Under the pieces are notes generated by a model. The model worked only from the letters and a program-made list of their open reading frames with translations. It was not told the origin of the DNA and did no database searches. 64,000 bases of DNA, taken from NCBI RefSeq assembly GCF_003751945.1, contig NZ_RJKL01000001.1, positions 6,138,001-6,202,000 of the forward strand. Reading direction: 5' to 3'. Positions 54,502 through 63,942 of the stretch are shown here, piece by piece. The position numbers and the translations under genes were made by a program. Each line of letters begins with the position of its first letter. The stretch's first letter is position 1. Origin of the DNA: Couchioplanes caeruleus. Lineage in GTDB: Bacteria > Actinomycetota > Actinomycetes > Mycobacteriales > Micromonosporaceae.

Positions 54502-55694
54502 TTGTCCGCACCTTCCCAGTTCGGGTTCTCCCAGATGACCGTGCCACCCATGCCGATGCCGATGCACATCGCGGTGAGGCCGTAGCGGACCTCGGGGCGC
54601 TCGGCGAAGTGGCGCGCGAGCTGCGTCATCAGGCGCACGCCCGACGAGGCGAGCGGGTGGCCGATGGCGATCGCGCCGCCCCACGGGTTGACCCGCGGGT
54701 CGTCGTCGGCGATGCCAAAGTGGTCGAGGAACGCGAGCACCTGGATCGCGAACGCCTCGTTCAGCTCGAAGAGGCCGATGTCCTCGATCGTCAGGCCGGC
54801 CAGGCGCAGCGCCTTCTCCGTCGACGGGATCGGGCCGTAGCCCATGACCTCGGGCTCGACGCCGACGAAGCCGTACGAGACCATCCGCATGGCGACCGGC
54901 AGGCCCAGTTCGCGGGCGGTCTCCTCGTCGGCCAGCAGCGCGGCGGTGGCGCCGTCGTTGAGGCCGGCCGCGTTACCGGCGGTGACCCGGCCGTGCGGGC
55001 GGAACGGGGTCTTGAGCGTCGCCAGCTTCTCCATCGAGGTCTGGCGGGGAGCCTCGTCGGCCGTGGCCAGGCCCCAGCCCTCCTCGACGCTGCGGACGGC
55101 GACCGGCACCATGTCGGGCTGCAGCTTGCCGTTCGCGTACGCCTTGGCGGTCTTCTCCTGCGACGCCAGGCCGAACGCGTCGGCGCGCTCCTTGGTGATG
55201 GCGGGCAGGCGGTCGTGCAGGTTCTCCGCCGTGGCGCCCATGACCAGCGCGGACGGGTCGACCAGCTTCTCGGCCAGGATCCGCGGGTTGGGGTCGACGC
55301 CCTCACCCATCGGGTGCCGGCCCATGTGCTCGACACCGCCGGCGATCGCGACGTCGTACGCGCCCATGGCGATGCCGCCGGCGACGCTGGTCACCGCGGT
55401 CATGGCGCCGGCGCACATCCGGTCGATGGCGTAGCCGGGAACGGTCTTGGGCAGGCCGGACAGCAGCGCGGCGGTGCGGCCGATGGTCAGGCCCTGGTCG
55501 CCGATCTGGGTGGTGGCGGCGATGGCCACCTCGTCGACCCGCTCGGGCGGGAGCTGCGGGTTGCGGCGCAACAACTCACGGATGCACCGGATCACCAGAT
55601 CGTCGGCACGGGTCTCGGCGTACATGCCGCCGGCCTTGCCGAACGGGGTGCGGACGCCGTCGACGAAGACGACCTCGCGACTTACTCGGGGCAC
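54498..55694 (-). CDS. fadA: Acetyl-CoA C-acyltransferase (thiolase)
   Basis: The 398-aa thiolase shows the acyl-accepting Cys94 in DRMCAGAMTA, NEAFA, GHPLASSG (His) and the second Cys in MCIGIGMGG. It releases acetyl-CoA at the last step of beta-oxidation and is coupled with fadB. The start GTG 55694 follows AGGAGG by six bases. Full length. Confidence 0.94.
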   Translation of the reverse strand: MPRVSREVVFVDGVRTPFGKAGGMYAETRADDLVIRCIRELLRRNPQLPPERVDEVAIAATTQIGDQGLTIGRTAALLSGLPKTVPGYAIDRMCAGAMTAVTSVAGGIAMGAYDVAIAGGVEHMGRHPMGEGVDPNPRILAEKLVDPSALVMGATAENLHDRLPAITKERADAFGLASQEKTAKAYANGKLQPDMVPVAVRSVEEGWGLATADEAPRQTSMEKLATLKTPFRPHGRVTAGNAAGLNDGATAALLADEETARELGLPVAMRMVSYGFVGVEPEVMGYGPIPSTEKALRLAGLTIEDIGLFELNEAFAIQVLAFLDHFGIADDDPRVNPWGGAIAIGHPLASSGVRLMTQLARHFAERPEVRYGLTAMCIGIGMGGTVIWENPNWEGADK

Positions 55695-55810
55695 AACAAG
55701 CCTCCTTGCAGGCGTGAACCCAGGGCTTTGACACGGCAGATGCTACTCGCCGGTAACCACCCGGGCCAGCAAGTGTGGCAAAGCTGTAAATGGGCTCGTC
55801 GAAGTGTGGG

Positions 55811-57118
55811 TCAGGCGGTGGGGTCCGGGAGAGCCTTGGCGAGGGCGTCGGCGATCAGGCCTACCTGCCAGTCGCGGGCGCCGAAGCCGCGCAGGGTCTC
55901 GCCGACGGTCTGTGGAGCGATCTCCTCCGGTGGGGACCAGGCCAGGCGACGGATGAAGTCCGGGCTGATCAGGTTCTCCGGCGGCAGGGTGTGTGCCTCG
56001 GCCGTGGCGATCACGACCTGGCGGCACCGCTGGAGGCGGGCCGCGGCGACCGGGTCACGCTCGGCCCAGCGGTGCGGCGGCGGCGGACCCTCGACCGGCT
56101 GGTTGACCGGCAGCTCGTCGTCGGCCAGGGCGCGGGCGCCGTCCAGCGCGTCCAGCCAGACCCGGGCCAGCCGGCGCACCGAGCGGCCGCCGAAGCCCGG
56201 CAGGCCCAGCAGCGTCCGCTCGTCCTTCGGGTCCAGCTCGGCGGCCGCGATGATCGCCGAGTCGGGCAGCACCCGACCGGGAGCTGAGTCGCGGCGGGCG
56301 GCGACGCCGTCGCGGGCGTACCAGAGGGCGCGGACCCGGGACTGGGCGCGGGCGCCGCGGACGCGGTGGATGCCGGAGGTGCGCCGCCACGGGTCAGGGC
56401 GGGTGCGCGGCGGCCGGTCGGCGCCGGCCACGAGCGCGGCGAACTCCTCGGCGGCCCAGGCGGCCTTGCCCTGCCGCTCGAGCTCGTCGGCGAGGTGGTC
56501 GCGCAGGTCGGTGAGCAGCTCGACGTCGAGCGCCGCGTACGTCAGCCAGGACTCCGGCAGCGGCCGGGTGGACCAGTCGGCGGCCGAGTGATGCTTCTCC
56601 AGCGAGTAGCCGAGCAACTGCTCGGTGAGCGCGGCCAGCCCGACGCGCTCGAAGCCGGCCAGCCGCGCGGCGAGCTCGGTGTCGAACAACCGCCGCGGCT
56701 TCAAGCCCAGCTCGGCGAGGCAGGCCAGGTCCTGGCTCGCGGCGTGCAGCACCCACTCGGTATCGGCGAGCGCGGCGTCCAGCGTGCGCAGGTCCTCCAA
56801 CGGCATCGGATCGAGCAGCACCGTGCCGGCGCCCTCGCGGCGCAACTGCACCAGGTAGGCCCGCTGGGTGTAGCGGTAGCCGGACGCCCGCTCGGCGTCG
56901 ACGGCGACCGGCCCGGAGCCGGCGGCCAGCCGGGCGACGACCTCGGCCAGCTCCTCGGCGGTCTCCACCGGCCGGGGCGTGCCATCGCGCGGCGCGGTCA
57001 GCGGTACGGAGGGGCGGGCAGGCTCGGGACCGCCGGAAGGGTCGGGCGGCACGTCGTGCGGTCCGTCGATCGCGTGGTCCGGCGCGTCCCGACGGCGCTG
57101 GGGTGCTTCGTCGGTCAC
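55811..57118 (-). CDS. rnd: Ribonuclease D (3'-5' exonuclease with HRDC domain)
   Basis: The 435-aa product has a DEDD exonuclease core (VAVDAERASGYRY with the first Asp/Glu, the next Asp in ASQDLACLAELG, and YAALDVELL) and a C-terminal HRDC domain (about 230-330), followed by a second helical region. It trims tRNA and other stable RNAs. The N-terminal 50 residues are Pro/Asp-rich and probably disordered. The start is uncertain; GTG 57118 is used as the frame upstream reads against a non-coding region. Confidence 0.9.
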   Translation of the reverse strand: MTDEAPQRRRDAPDHAIDGPHDVPPDPSGGPEPARPSVPLTAPRDGTPRPVETAEELAEVVARLAAGSGPVAVDAERASGYRYTQRAYLVQLRREGAGTVLLDPMPLEDLRTLDAALADTEWVLHAASQDLACLAELGLKPRRLFDTELAARLAGFERVGLAALTEQLLGYSLEKHHSAADWSTRPLPESWLTYAALDVELLTDLRDHLADELERQGKAAWAAEEFAALVAGADRPPRTRPDPWRRTSGIHRVRGARAQSRVRALWYARDGVAARRDSAPGRVLPDSAIIAAAELDPKDERTLLGLPGFGGRSVRRLARVWLDALDGARALADDELPVNQPVEGPPPPHRWAERDPVAAARLQRCRQVVIATAEAHTLPPENLISPDFIRRLAWSPPEEIAPQTVGETLRGFGARDWQVGLIADALAKALPDPTA

Positions 57119-57283
57119 TCCGTAACCGTACGGGGGTACCTCCCCCCGCGTGTGCAGCCGGGTACCGGCGCGTCGGAGCTCGATCCACTTCATCGCGGAA
57201 AACGGATGGCCGCAGACCCGTCCGCGGGGCCGGTTCCGTCCGTACTAACCCGTGGAGCCTCACGATCGGAGATCCGGACTTCC

Positions 57284-58276
57284 ATGACGACCGCCTACGA
57301 CCCCTTCGGGGTGCCGGGCCAGTTCGGGGTGCCGGGCCAGCGCCGGCCGCCGCAGGACCCGCTGCTGAGCCTGCCCGACCATCCGTCCGGCGAGTGGGCG
57401 ACCGCGGCGCGGCCGTCGGCGCCGCCGCCGCGGGTGGGTCATCCCCGTCCGGCGCGGCGCGACACCGGGCCCTTCCTGGCCTCGCCGTCCGGTGGGGCGC
57501 CGTATCCGGTCGTGGCCGAGCCGATCGAGGTGGGCCGCCGGAGCCGGGTGGCACCGGCCCTGCTGGCGCTGCTGCTGCTCGGCGGCGCCGGGTTCATGGC
57601 CTGGCGGCTCGACCGGGCCGACAGCCGGCTCAACGACCGGCTCGCGGCGGCGCAGCAGCGCGAGTCCGAGCTCACCCAGCGCGCCGACCGGCTGGAGAAG
57701 CAGCTCGCCGGGGTCTTCGACCCCGAGGCGATCTCGTCGTCGGTGCTGCCGAGCGTGTTCCGGGTCCGGGCCGGCGACTTCACGGGTACGGCCTTCTCGG
57801 TCGGCGACGCGGCCGGGGAAGGCAAGGCGAACCTGCTGACGAACTTCCACGTGGTCGAGTCCGTGTGGAAGACGGGCGGCCGCAAGGTGTTCCTCGAGCG
57901 CGGCAAGGAGGAGGTCTCCGCGACGATCGTCAAGGTCGACGAGGGCGAGGACCTGGCCCTGCTGCGGGCGAATCGCCAGATCGCCGGGCTCGCCCCGGCG
58001 CCGGCGGCGGTCAAGCCGGGCCAGCAGGTGGTCGTGGTGGGCGCGCCGCTCGGCCTGGAGGACACCGTGACGACCGGGGTGGTGAGCGCTTTCCGGGCCG
58101 GAGACGGTCCGACGTTGCAGTTCGACGCGCCGATCAACCCCGGCAACTCCGGCGGACCGGTCGTCAACGCCGCCGACGAGGTCATCGGCGTCGCCACCGC
58201 CAAGGCCCGCGACGCCGAGGGCATCGGCCTGGCCGTACCCATCAAGACCGCCTGCGAGACCTTCAAGGTCTGTTAG
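57284..58276 (+). CDS. Membrane-anchored trypsin-like serine protease (HtrA/DegP core, no PDZ)
   Basis: The 330-aa protein has a Pro-rich cytoplasmic start (residues 1-80), one membrane helix (about 88-107), a coiled-coil-like Arg/Glu linker, and an extracytoplasmic protease domain. The catalytic triad is visible: His in LTNFHVVES, Asp in GEDLALLRA, Ser in NPGNSGGPVVNA. No PDZ domain follows. It probably works as an envelope quality-control protease. The start is ATG 57284; a longer frame upstream is antisense to rnd. Confidence 0.9.
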   Translation: MTTAYDPFGVPGQFGVPGQRRPPQDPLLSLPDHPSGEWATAARPSAPPPRVGHPRPARRDTGPFLASPSGGAPYPVVAEPIEVGRRSRVAPALLALLLLGGAGFMAWRLDRADSRLNDRLAAAQQRESELTQRADRLEKQLAGVFDPEAISSSVLPSVFRVRAGDFTGTAFSVGDAAGEGKANLLTNFHVVESVWKTGGRKVFLERGKEEVSATIVKVDEGEDLALLRANRQIAGLAPAPAAVKPGQQVVVVGAPLGLEDTVTTGVVSAFRAGDGPTLQFDAPINPGNSGGPVVNAADEVIGVATAKARDAEGIGLAVPIKTACETFKVC

Positions 58277-58324
58277 GCGGTTGTTGCATGGCCTCGCTTC
58301 GCTCGGCGGGCGCAATGCGACCTG

Positions 58325-58371
58325 GGTTGCGGTCGGCTTCGGTTGTGGTCGGCTTGGGTTGCGGTCGAACC
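58325..58371. repeat. 16-bp tandem repeat, three copies
   Basis: GGTTGCGGTCGGCTTC, GGTTGTGGTCGGCTTG and GGTTGCGGTCGAACC follow each other between the protease gene and the DUF3000 stop. The array is non-coding. Confidence 0.75.
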
Positions 58372-58372
58372 T

Positions 58373-58939
58373 CTACGTGGCCGCTCTTTGGCGGTTGAAG
58401 GCCGTGACGCCCGGTGGGGGTAGGCCTGCGGTGGAGGCGAGCATGGTGCACCAGCCTTGGAGGTGGGCGCCGAGGTCGTCGGAGGTCGGCGTCCAGGAGG
58501 CCCGGATCTCCAGGTCGGCGGTCGGCGCCGGGCCGGCCAGTTCGCCGAAGCGGGTCGAGGTGGTCTGGGTGATCGTGCCGCCGATCGCGGTGTAGGCCGC
58601 CCCGTGCTGCTCGAGGCCGTCGGTCAGCCACGTCCAGGCCACGGCGGGCAGCAGCGGGTCGCCGGCCAGATCCGACTCCAGCTCCGCGGTGATCAGCGTG
58701 ACCAGCCGCAGGTCGCCGCGCCACGCGTCGTGCCCGGCCGGGTCGTGCAGCAGGATCAGCCGGCCGCTGGCCACCTCGTCGCCGTCGCGCAGCACGGTGG
58801 CGCTGAGCGCGAAGCCGTACGGTGCGAGCCGCTGTGGCGCGCTGATCTCCTCGAGCAGGATCTCCTCGCGCGGCGCGGACGCTCGCAGCCCGGCCACCGC
58901 GCGGGTGAACGCCTCGGGTGCAGCGGGGGAGGGCGCCAT
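58373..58939 (-). CDS. DUF3000 family protein
   Basis: The 188-aa soluble protein matches DUF3000: [50 protein letters not shown] and [16 protein letters not shown]. The family occurs beside rnd and hemE in actinobacteria; its function is not known. The start ATG 58939 diverges from hemE by 76 nt. Confidence 0.9.
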   Translation of the reverse strand: MAPSPAAPEAFTRAVAGLRASAPREEILLEEISAPQRLAPYGFALSATVLRDGDEVASGRLILLHDPAGHDAWRGDLRLVTLITAELESDLAGDPLLPAVAWTWLTDGLEQHGAAYTAIGGTITQTTSTRFGELAGPAPTADLEIRASWTPTSDDLGAHLQGWCTMLASTAGLPPPGVTAFNRQRAAT

Positions 58940-59015
58940 GGACGAAGCCTATGCCGATCACTGCCTTCCGCCCGCGTGCGGCGCGCCGCACGCCTCGGTT
59001 CACTCACGTGGCACG

Positions 59016-60065
59016 ATGGCGCGGGTGACCAACTCATCTGCCGATTCCGCCTTCGTGCGCGCCTGTCGCGGCCAGGACGTGCCGCACACTCCCGTCTGGT
59101 TCATGCGTCAGGCGGGCCGGTCCCTGCCCGAGTACCGCAAGATCCGTGAGGGTGTCGGCATGCTCGAGTCGTGCCGCCGGCCGGATCTGGTCACCGAGAT
59201 CACCCTCCAGCCGGTGCGCCGGCACGGCGTCGACGCGGCCATCTTCTTCAGCGACATCGTGGTGCCGCTCGCGGCGGCCGGGGTCGACCTGGACATCGTC
59301 GCCGGCACCGGCCCGGTGGTGGCCGCGCCGATCCGCACCCGCGCGGACGTGGAGCGCCTGCGGCCGCTGGAGCCCGGCGCCGTTTCGTACGTGTCGGAGG
59401 CGGTCCGCCTGCTGCTTCCCGAGCTCGGCGCCACCCCGCTGATCGGCTTCGCCGGAGCGCCCTTCACCCTGGCCAGCTACCTGGTCGAGGGCGGGCCCTC
59501 CCGGACCTATCTCAAGACCAAGGCCATGATGTACGGCGACCCGGCGCTCTGGCACGAGCTGTGCTCCCGCCTCGCCGACATCACCCTGGCCTTCCTGCGG
59601 GTCCAGGTCGAGGCCGGGGTCAGCGCGGTCCAGCTCTTCGACTCCTGGGCCGGTGCGCTGTCCGAGGCCGACTACCGCGAGTACGTCCTGCCGCACTCGG
59701 CCCGGGTGCTCTCCAGCCTGGAGGGTGCGGGCGTGCCCCGCATCCACTTCGGCGTCGGCACCGCGGTGCTGCTGCGCGCGATGGGCGAGGCCGGCGCGGA
59801 CGTGGTCGGCGTCGACTGGCGTACGCCGCTCGGCACGGCCGCGGGCATCGTCGGCCCGGACCGCTCGCTGCAGGGCAACCTCGACCCGGCGGTGCTCTTC
59901 GCCCCCTGGGAGGTCGTCGAGCGGGAGGCCCGCCGGATCCTCGCCGAGGGACGCGCGGCTCGCGGTCACGTGTTCAACCTCGGTCACGGGGTGATGCCCG
60001 AGACCGACCCGGACGTGCTGACCCGCCTCGTGGACCTGGTCCACAAGGAGAGTGCTAGTTCTTGA
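59016..60065 (+). CDS. hemE: Uroporphyrinogen decarboxylase
   Basis: The 349-aa enzyme decarboxylates uroporphyrinogen III to coproporphyrinogen III. The signatures [16 protein letters not shown] and [15 protein letters not shown], and the [16 protein letters not shown] and [12 protein letters not shown] segments, are clear. ATG 59016 and GTG 59025 are both possible starts. CACGAT at 59012-59017 fits a -10 for a leaderless GTG. It leads a haem cluster with hemY and hemQ and overlaps the convergent small gene by 11 nt. Confidence 0.95.
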   Translation: MARVTNSSADSAFVRACRGQDVPHTPVWFMRQAGRSLPEYRKIREGVGMLESCRRPDLVTEITLQPVRRHGVDAAIFFSDIVVPLAAAGVDLDIVAGTGPVVAAPIRTRADVERLRPLEPGAVSYVSEAVRLLLPELGATPLIGFAGAPFTLASYLVEGGPSRTYLKTKAMMYGDPALWHELCSRLADITLAFLRVQVEAGVSAVQLFDSWAGALSEADYREYVLPHSARVLSSLEGAGVPRIHFGVGTAVLLRAMGEAGADVVGVDWRTPLGTAAGIVGPDRSLQGNLDPAVLFAPWEVVEREARRILAEGRAARGHVFNLGHGVMPETDPDVLTRLVDLVHKESASS

Positions 60066-60237
60066 GCGGCTCCGGCTGCGTCGCCCACCACTCCGACGGC
60101 ACCGACTCGTAGACCTCCTGCGCGAGGTCCTTGAGCCGGTCGGCGGTCGGATGCCCGTGGTGCGCGTCGGCGAGTCCCTTCAGTCGCACGTACCACTCGG
60201 CCAGTTGCTCGACGGTCACTGCCACCTGATAGTCCAC
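60055..60237 (-). CDS. Small conserved hypothetical protein
   Basis: The 60-aa product ([20 protein letters not shown] ... [11 protein letters not shown]) has native codon bias and a helical, charged character. GTG 60237 lies six bases after a -10-like TAGCCT (60244-60249 on the minus strand). It overlaps hemE by 11 nt. No family is recognised. Codon pattern and promoter favour a real gene. Confidence 0.55.
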   Translation of the reverse strand: MDYQVAVTVEQLAEWYVRLKGLADAHHGHPTADRLKDLAQEVYESVPSEWWATQPEPLKN

Positions 60238-60317
60238 GGCGCCAGGCTAGGCCCGTCCGGTGGGCGTCCGGCGGCGTTTACCCGAACGGGATCACATCGC
60301 CCGACCCCGGTGGCCGG

Positions 60318-61745
60318 GTGAGCGCGGGACCTGACAGTGTGGTGGGCGTGCGGAAGCGGGTGGCGATCGTCGGCGGCGGGATAGCCGGGCTGGCCGCCGC
60401 GGTGCGCATCCGGGACCGGGCACCCGCCGGCACCGACATCATCGTGTACGAGCAGTCCGGCCGTCTCGGCGGCAAGCTGCGCACCGGCGAGCTCGCGGGC
60501 GCCACGGTCGAGCGCGGCGCCGAGTCGTTCCTGGCGAGTGCGCCCGAGGGCGGCGAGTCGGCGGCGGTGCGGTTCGTGCGGCGCCTGGGGATGGGCGACG
60601 CGCTCGTGCATCCCGCGCCGATCCCGGCCGCGCTGGCGATCGAGGGCCGGCTGGAGCGGGTGCCCGGCGGGACGCTCGTGGGCGTGCCCGGGGATCTGAG
60701 CCTGCTAGGCGAGCTTGCGCGGCCGGCCGCGGACGCCGACCGGGACGAGGGCCGCCCGCTGCTCGCCGCGGGCGAGGACGTCACGGTCGGCGCGCTGGTC
60801 CGTTCCCGCTACGGCGACGAGATCGCCGACCGGCTCGTCGATCCGATGCTCGGCGGCGTGTACGCGGGCCGCGCCGACCAGCTCTCCCTGGCCACCACCC
60901 TGCCGGCCCTGGCCCGCGCCGCCCGCACCGAGCACACCCTGGCCGCCGCCGTCCGCTCGGCCCAGGCCGCGTCCGTCCGCGTGCCCGGCCGGCCGGTCTT
61001 CGCCGCCGTCGACGGCGGGATGAGCCACCTGATCGCCGGGGCGGCCACCGCCGCCGGCGCCCGGATCAGCCTGGGCCTGCCGGTACGCGAGCTGACCCGC
61101 ACGACGCACGGATGGCGGCTGCTGCTCGGGCCGGTGCCCGCACCGCAGACCGACGACGTCGACGCGGTGGTGCTGGCCGTGCCCGCCAGTCCGGCGGCCC
61201 GCATGCTCGCCGGGGTCGATCCGTGCGCGTCCGCCGAGGTGGACCAGCTCCGGTACGCCAGCGTGGCCCTCGCCGCGTTCGCCCTGCCGCCCGGCACCCC
61301 GCTGCCCGAGCTCTCCGGCTTCCTCGTGCCGCCGGCCGAGGGCACCCTCGTCAAGGCGGCCACGTTCTTCACGCGCAAGTGGCCGCACCTCGCCCGCGCC
61401 GACGGCCCGGTGATCGTGCGCGCCTCGCTCGGGCGGGCCGGCGAGGAGGAGCGGCTGCGGCACGACGACGCCGTGCTCGCCGCCGCCGCGCACGCCGAGC
61501 TGGGCCGCCTCGCCGGCGGGGAGCTGCCGCCGCCGGTGGCATCGTGGGTGCAGCGCTGGGGCGGCGGGCTGCCCCAGTACGCCCCCGGCCACCTCGATCG
61601 TGTCGCGCGGGCCCGGGCCGCGCTGAGCGGGCGCCCCGGCCTCGCGCTGGCCGGCGCCGCGTACGACGGCGTGGGCATCCCGGCCTGTGTGGCCAGCGGC
61701 GAGAAAGCCGCCGACGACGTCCTGATACACCTGGAGGAGCGATGA
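60318..61745 (+). CDS. hemY: Coproporphyrinogen III / protoporphyrinogen oxidase
   Basis: The 475-aa FAD enzyme has the dinucleotide fold [19 protein letters not shown], the substrate-side GGKLRTGEL and GAESFLA, and the C-terminal [21 protein letters not shown]. In Gram-positive bacteria it oxidises coproporphyrinogen III to coproporphyrin III (CgoX) rather than protoporphyrinogen. Coupling with hemQ, by ATGA overlap, supports this. Start GTG 60318 is probable; an in-frame GTG at 60348 lies close to VRKRV. Confidence 0.93.
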   Translation: MSAGPDSVVGVRKRVAIVGGGIAGLAAAVRIRDRAPAGTDIIVYEQSGRLGGKLRTGELAGATVERGAESFLASAPEGGESAAVRFVRRLGMGDALVHPAPIPAALAIEGRLERVPGGTLVGVPGDLSLLGELARPAADADRDEGRPLLAAGEDVTVGALVRSRYGDEIADRLVDPMLGGVYAGRADQLSLATTLPALARAARTEHTLAAAVRSAQAASVRVPGRPVFAAVDGGMSHLIAGAATAAGARISLGLPVRELTRTTHGWRLLLGPVPAPQTDDVDAVVLAVPASPAARMLAGVDPCASAEVDQLRYASVALAAFALPPGTPLPELSGFLVPPAEGTLVKAATFFTRKWPHLARADGPVIVRASLGRAGEEERLRHDDAVLAAAAHAELGRLAGGELPPPVASWVQRWGGGLPQYAPGHLDRVARARAALSGRPGLALAGAAYDGVGIPACVASGEKAADDVLIHLEER

Positions 61746-62446
61746 GCGAGGCGCAGACGAACGCCGCCCGGATCAACGAGCTGAACGCCACGATCCGCTA
61801 CACCATGTGGTCGGTCTTCCGCGCCACGACGCCGCTGCCGGCCCTGCGCGACGACCTGGCCGGCGAGGTGGACGCGCTGTTCGAACAGCTCGCGGGCAAG
61901 GACGTCACGGTGCGGGGCACCTACGACGTCGCGGGGCTGCGCGCCGACGCCGACGTGATGGTGTGGTGGCACTCCGGTTCGTCCGACGCGCTGCAGGAGG
62001 CGTACGGGCTGTTCCGGCGTACCGCCCTGGGCCGGCACCTGACGCCGGTGTGGTCGCAGATGGCGCTGCACCGCCCGGCCGAGTTCAACAAGAGCCACCT
62101 GCCCGCGTTCCTCGCCGACGAGCAGCCGCGGCCGTACATCTGCGTGTATCCGTTCGTGCGGTCGTACGAGTGGTACCTGCTGCCCGACGAGGAGCGCCGC
62201 GCGATGCTCGCCGAGCACGGCAAGATGGCGCGCGGCTACCCGGACGTGCGGGCGAACACGGTCGCGTCGTTCGCGCTCGGCGACTACGAGTGGATGCTCG
62301 CCTTCGAAGCCGACGAGCTGCACCGCATCGTCGACCTGATGCGGGACCTGCGGGCTTCCGGCGCCCGCCGGCACGTCCGCGAGGAGGTGCCGTTCTACAC
62401 CGGCCGCCGCCGCTCGGTCACCGAGATCATCGCCGCGCTGCCCTGA
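61742..62446 (+). CDS. hemQ: Hydrogen-peroxide-dependent haem synthase (coproheme decarboxylase)
   Basis: The 234-aa ChdC/HemQ protein completes the coproporphyrin-dependent haem route by two decarboxylations of iron-coproporphyrin. The haem-binding His is in [13 protein letters not shown], and the catalytic Tyr is expected in [16 protein letters not shown]. Its ATG overlaps the hemY stop (ATGA). It overlaps the convergent GNAT gene by 20 nt. hemH, the ferrochelatase, is not in this window. Confidence 0.95.
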   Translation: MSEAQTNAARINELNATIRYTMWSVFRATTPLPALRDDLAGEVDALFEQLAGKDVTVRGTYDVAGLRADADVMVWWHSGSSDALQEAYGLFRRTALGRHLTPVWSQMALHRPAEFNKSHLPAFLADEQPRPYICVYPFVRSYEWYLLPDEERRAMLAEHGKMARGYPDVRANTVASFALGDYEWMLAFEADELHRIVDLMRDLRASGARRHVREEVPFYTGRRRSVTEIIAALP

Positions 62447-62873
62447 CCATCGGTACGTGGGTGATGCCGTCCTCCTCGTATGCGTCGCCCGCCACCTCGA
62501 AGCCGAAGCGGCCGTAGAAGCCGGTCAGTGGTGCCTGTGACTCGAGAGTGGCGGGCCGGTCGCCGATGATCGTGAGGGCGTGCGCGACGAGCCGGCTCGC
62601 GTAGCCGCCCTGGCGCGCGCTCGCCGCGGTCACCACCCGGCCGATCTGGTCGGCGCCGCCGTTGTCGAGGATCCGCAGGTAGGCGAGGATCTCGTCGCCG
62701 CGGGTCAGCCAGACGTGCCGGGTGCCGGGCTCGTCGTCGCGCCCGTCGAGCTCCGGGTACGGGCAGGCCTGTTCGACGACGAACACGTCGACACGCAGCT
62801 TGAGGATCGCGTACAGGGTGGCGACGCCGAGCTCGCGGAACGACGCCACCCGGATCTCCTCCGGGGAATGCAT
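62427..62873 (-). CDS. GNAT N-acetyltransferase, ElaA type
   Basis: The 148-aa protein has the GNAT pattern: [20 protein letters not shown] (ElaA-like start), [19 protein letters not shown] for acetyl-CoA binding and [12 protein letters not shown]. The substrate is unknown. Its ATG lies six bases after TAAGAT (62880-62885, minus strand), with no Shine-Dalgarno, a leaderless candidate. Confidence 0.9.
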   Translation of the reverse strand: MHSPEEIRVASFRELGVATLYAILKLRVDVFVVEQACPYPELDGRDDEPGTRHVWLTRGDEILAYLRILDNGGADQIGRVVTAASARQGGYASRLVAHALTIIGDRPATLESQAPLTGFYGRFGFEVAGDAYEEDGITHVPMVRAARR

Positions 62874-62947
62874 CGTGGCATCTTATGCGTCACTTCTCGC
62901 GTCCTCGGCCGTTGTCTCCACTGGAGCGCGGCATTCCAGGGGGACAC

Positions 62948-63223
62948 ATGATCAAGCGGAGCAAGCTGTTCGGTAACAAGACCCGGGTGACGTTCTGCCT
63001 GCCCAAGGACGCCCCGGAAGGCGCCGTCAGCGTGGTCGGCACGTTCAACGACTGGAGGCCCGGGCTGCACGAGCTGAAGATCCGGCGGGACGGCACCCGT
63101 ACGGTGACGCTGAGCCTCGAGCCCGGCCACTATCGCTTCCGGTACCTCGCCAGCGACGGCGTGTGGCTGGACGACGAGCACGCCGACGCGGTGGGTCCGC
63201 ACGGCAGCGAGTTGCTTCTCTGA
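62948..63223 (+). CDS. CBM48/isoamylase early-set domain protein
   Basis: The 91-aa protein is a single Ig-like E-set/CBM48 domain: VTFCLPKDAPEGAVSVVGTF, NDWRPG, LEPGHYRFRYLASDGVWLDD. These domains bind glycogen or regulate glycogen enzymes. It stands alone between the GNAT gene and wrbA. Start ATG 62948 follows GGGGGA; the frame extends upstream without support. Confidence 0.85.
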   Translation: MIKRSKLFGNKTRVTFCLPKDAPEGAVSVVGTFNDWRPGLHELKIRRDGTRTVTLSLEPGHYRFRYLASDGVWLDDEHADAVGPHGSELLL

Positions 63224-63260
63224 CGTTTTGCCCCGGACTCCGCGGGAACCACCTACCTTT

Positions 63261-63282
63261 TAGTTGACATTGCAAATAACTA
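63261..63282. promoter_or_regulatory. AT-rich operator-like inverted repeat before wrbA
   Basis: TAGTT (63261-63265) and AACTA (63278-63282) flank a TTGCAA centre and overlap a TTGACA (63264-63269). It is the most AT-rich patch in this part of the window. A MarR- or HxlR-type repressor site is plausible; no such regulator is adjacent. Confidence 0.45.
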
Positions 63283-63293
63283 GGAGGGTTTCT

Positions 63294-63899
63294 GTGGAGA
63301 ACGTCAAACTGGCCGTCATCTACTACTCGGCGACCGGCAACATTCACGAGATGGCGGAGCGTCTGGCGCAGGCGGGCGAGAAGGCCGGCGCCGAGGTGCG
63401 GCTGCGCCAGGTTCCGGAGCTCGCGCCGCAGGAGGCGATCGCGTCGAACGCGGCGTGGAGCCAGCACTTCGACCGTACGAAGGACGAGCCCAAGGCGGTC
63501 GCGGACGACCTGGTCTGGGCCGACGCGGTGCTGTTCGGCACCCCGACGCGGTACGGCAACGTCGCCAGCCAGCTCAAGCAGTTCATCGACACGCTCGGCC
63601 CGCAGTGGCAGCAGGGCCTGCTCGCCGACAAGGCGTACGCCGGCTTCACCGCGTCGATGACCGCGCACGGCGGCCAGGAGTCGACGCTGCTGGCGCTCTA
63701 CAACACCATCTACCACTTCGGCGGCGTGGTGGTGGCGCCCGGCTACACGGACGCGCTGAAGTTCAACGACGGCAACCCGTACGGCGCCTCGCACGTCACC
63801 GGCGGCTCCAACAGCGCGCCCCTGAGCGAGGTGGAGTACGCGGCCCTCGACCATCTTGCGCAGCGGGTGGTCACGATCGCGGGCAAGCTCCGGGGCTGA
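63294..63899 (+). CDS. wrbA: NAD(P)H:quinone oxidoreductase, WrbA flavodoxin-like
   Basis: The 201-aa FMN protein shows the flavodoxin phosphate loop IYYSATGNIHEMAE, GTPTRYGNVASQLKQFIDTL, ASMTAHGGQESTLLALYNTI and PYGASHVTGG. It reduces quinones with two electrons and protects from oxidative stress. Start GTG 63294 has AGGAGG six bases upstream. A TTGACA and inverted repeat lie just upstream. Confidence 0.92.
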   Translation: MENVKLAVIYYSATGNIHEMAERLAQAGEKAGAEVRLRQVPELAPQEAIASNAAWSQHFDRTKDEPKAVADDLVWADAVLFGTPTRYGNVASQLKQFIDTLGPQWQQGLLADKAYAGFTASMTAHGGQESTLLALYNTIYHFGGVVVAPGYTDALKFNDGNPYGASHVTGGSNSAPLSEVEYAALDHLAQRVVTIAGKLRG

Positions 63900-63942
63900 G
63901 CACCCTCGGCGCTCGGTGGCCGGTGGTGGCAGACTGGCGTTT

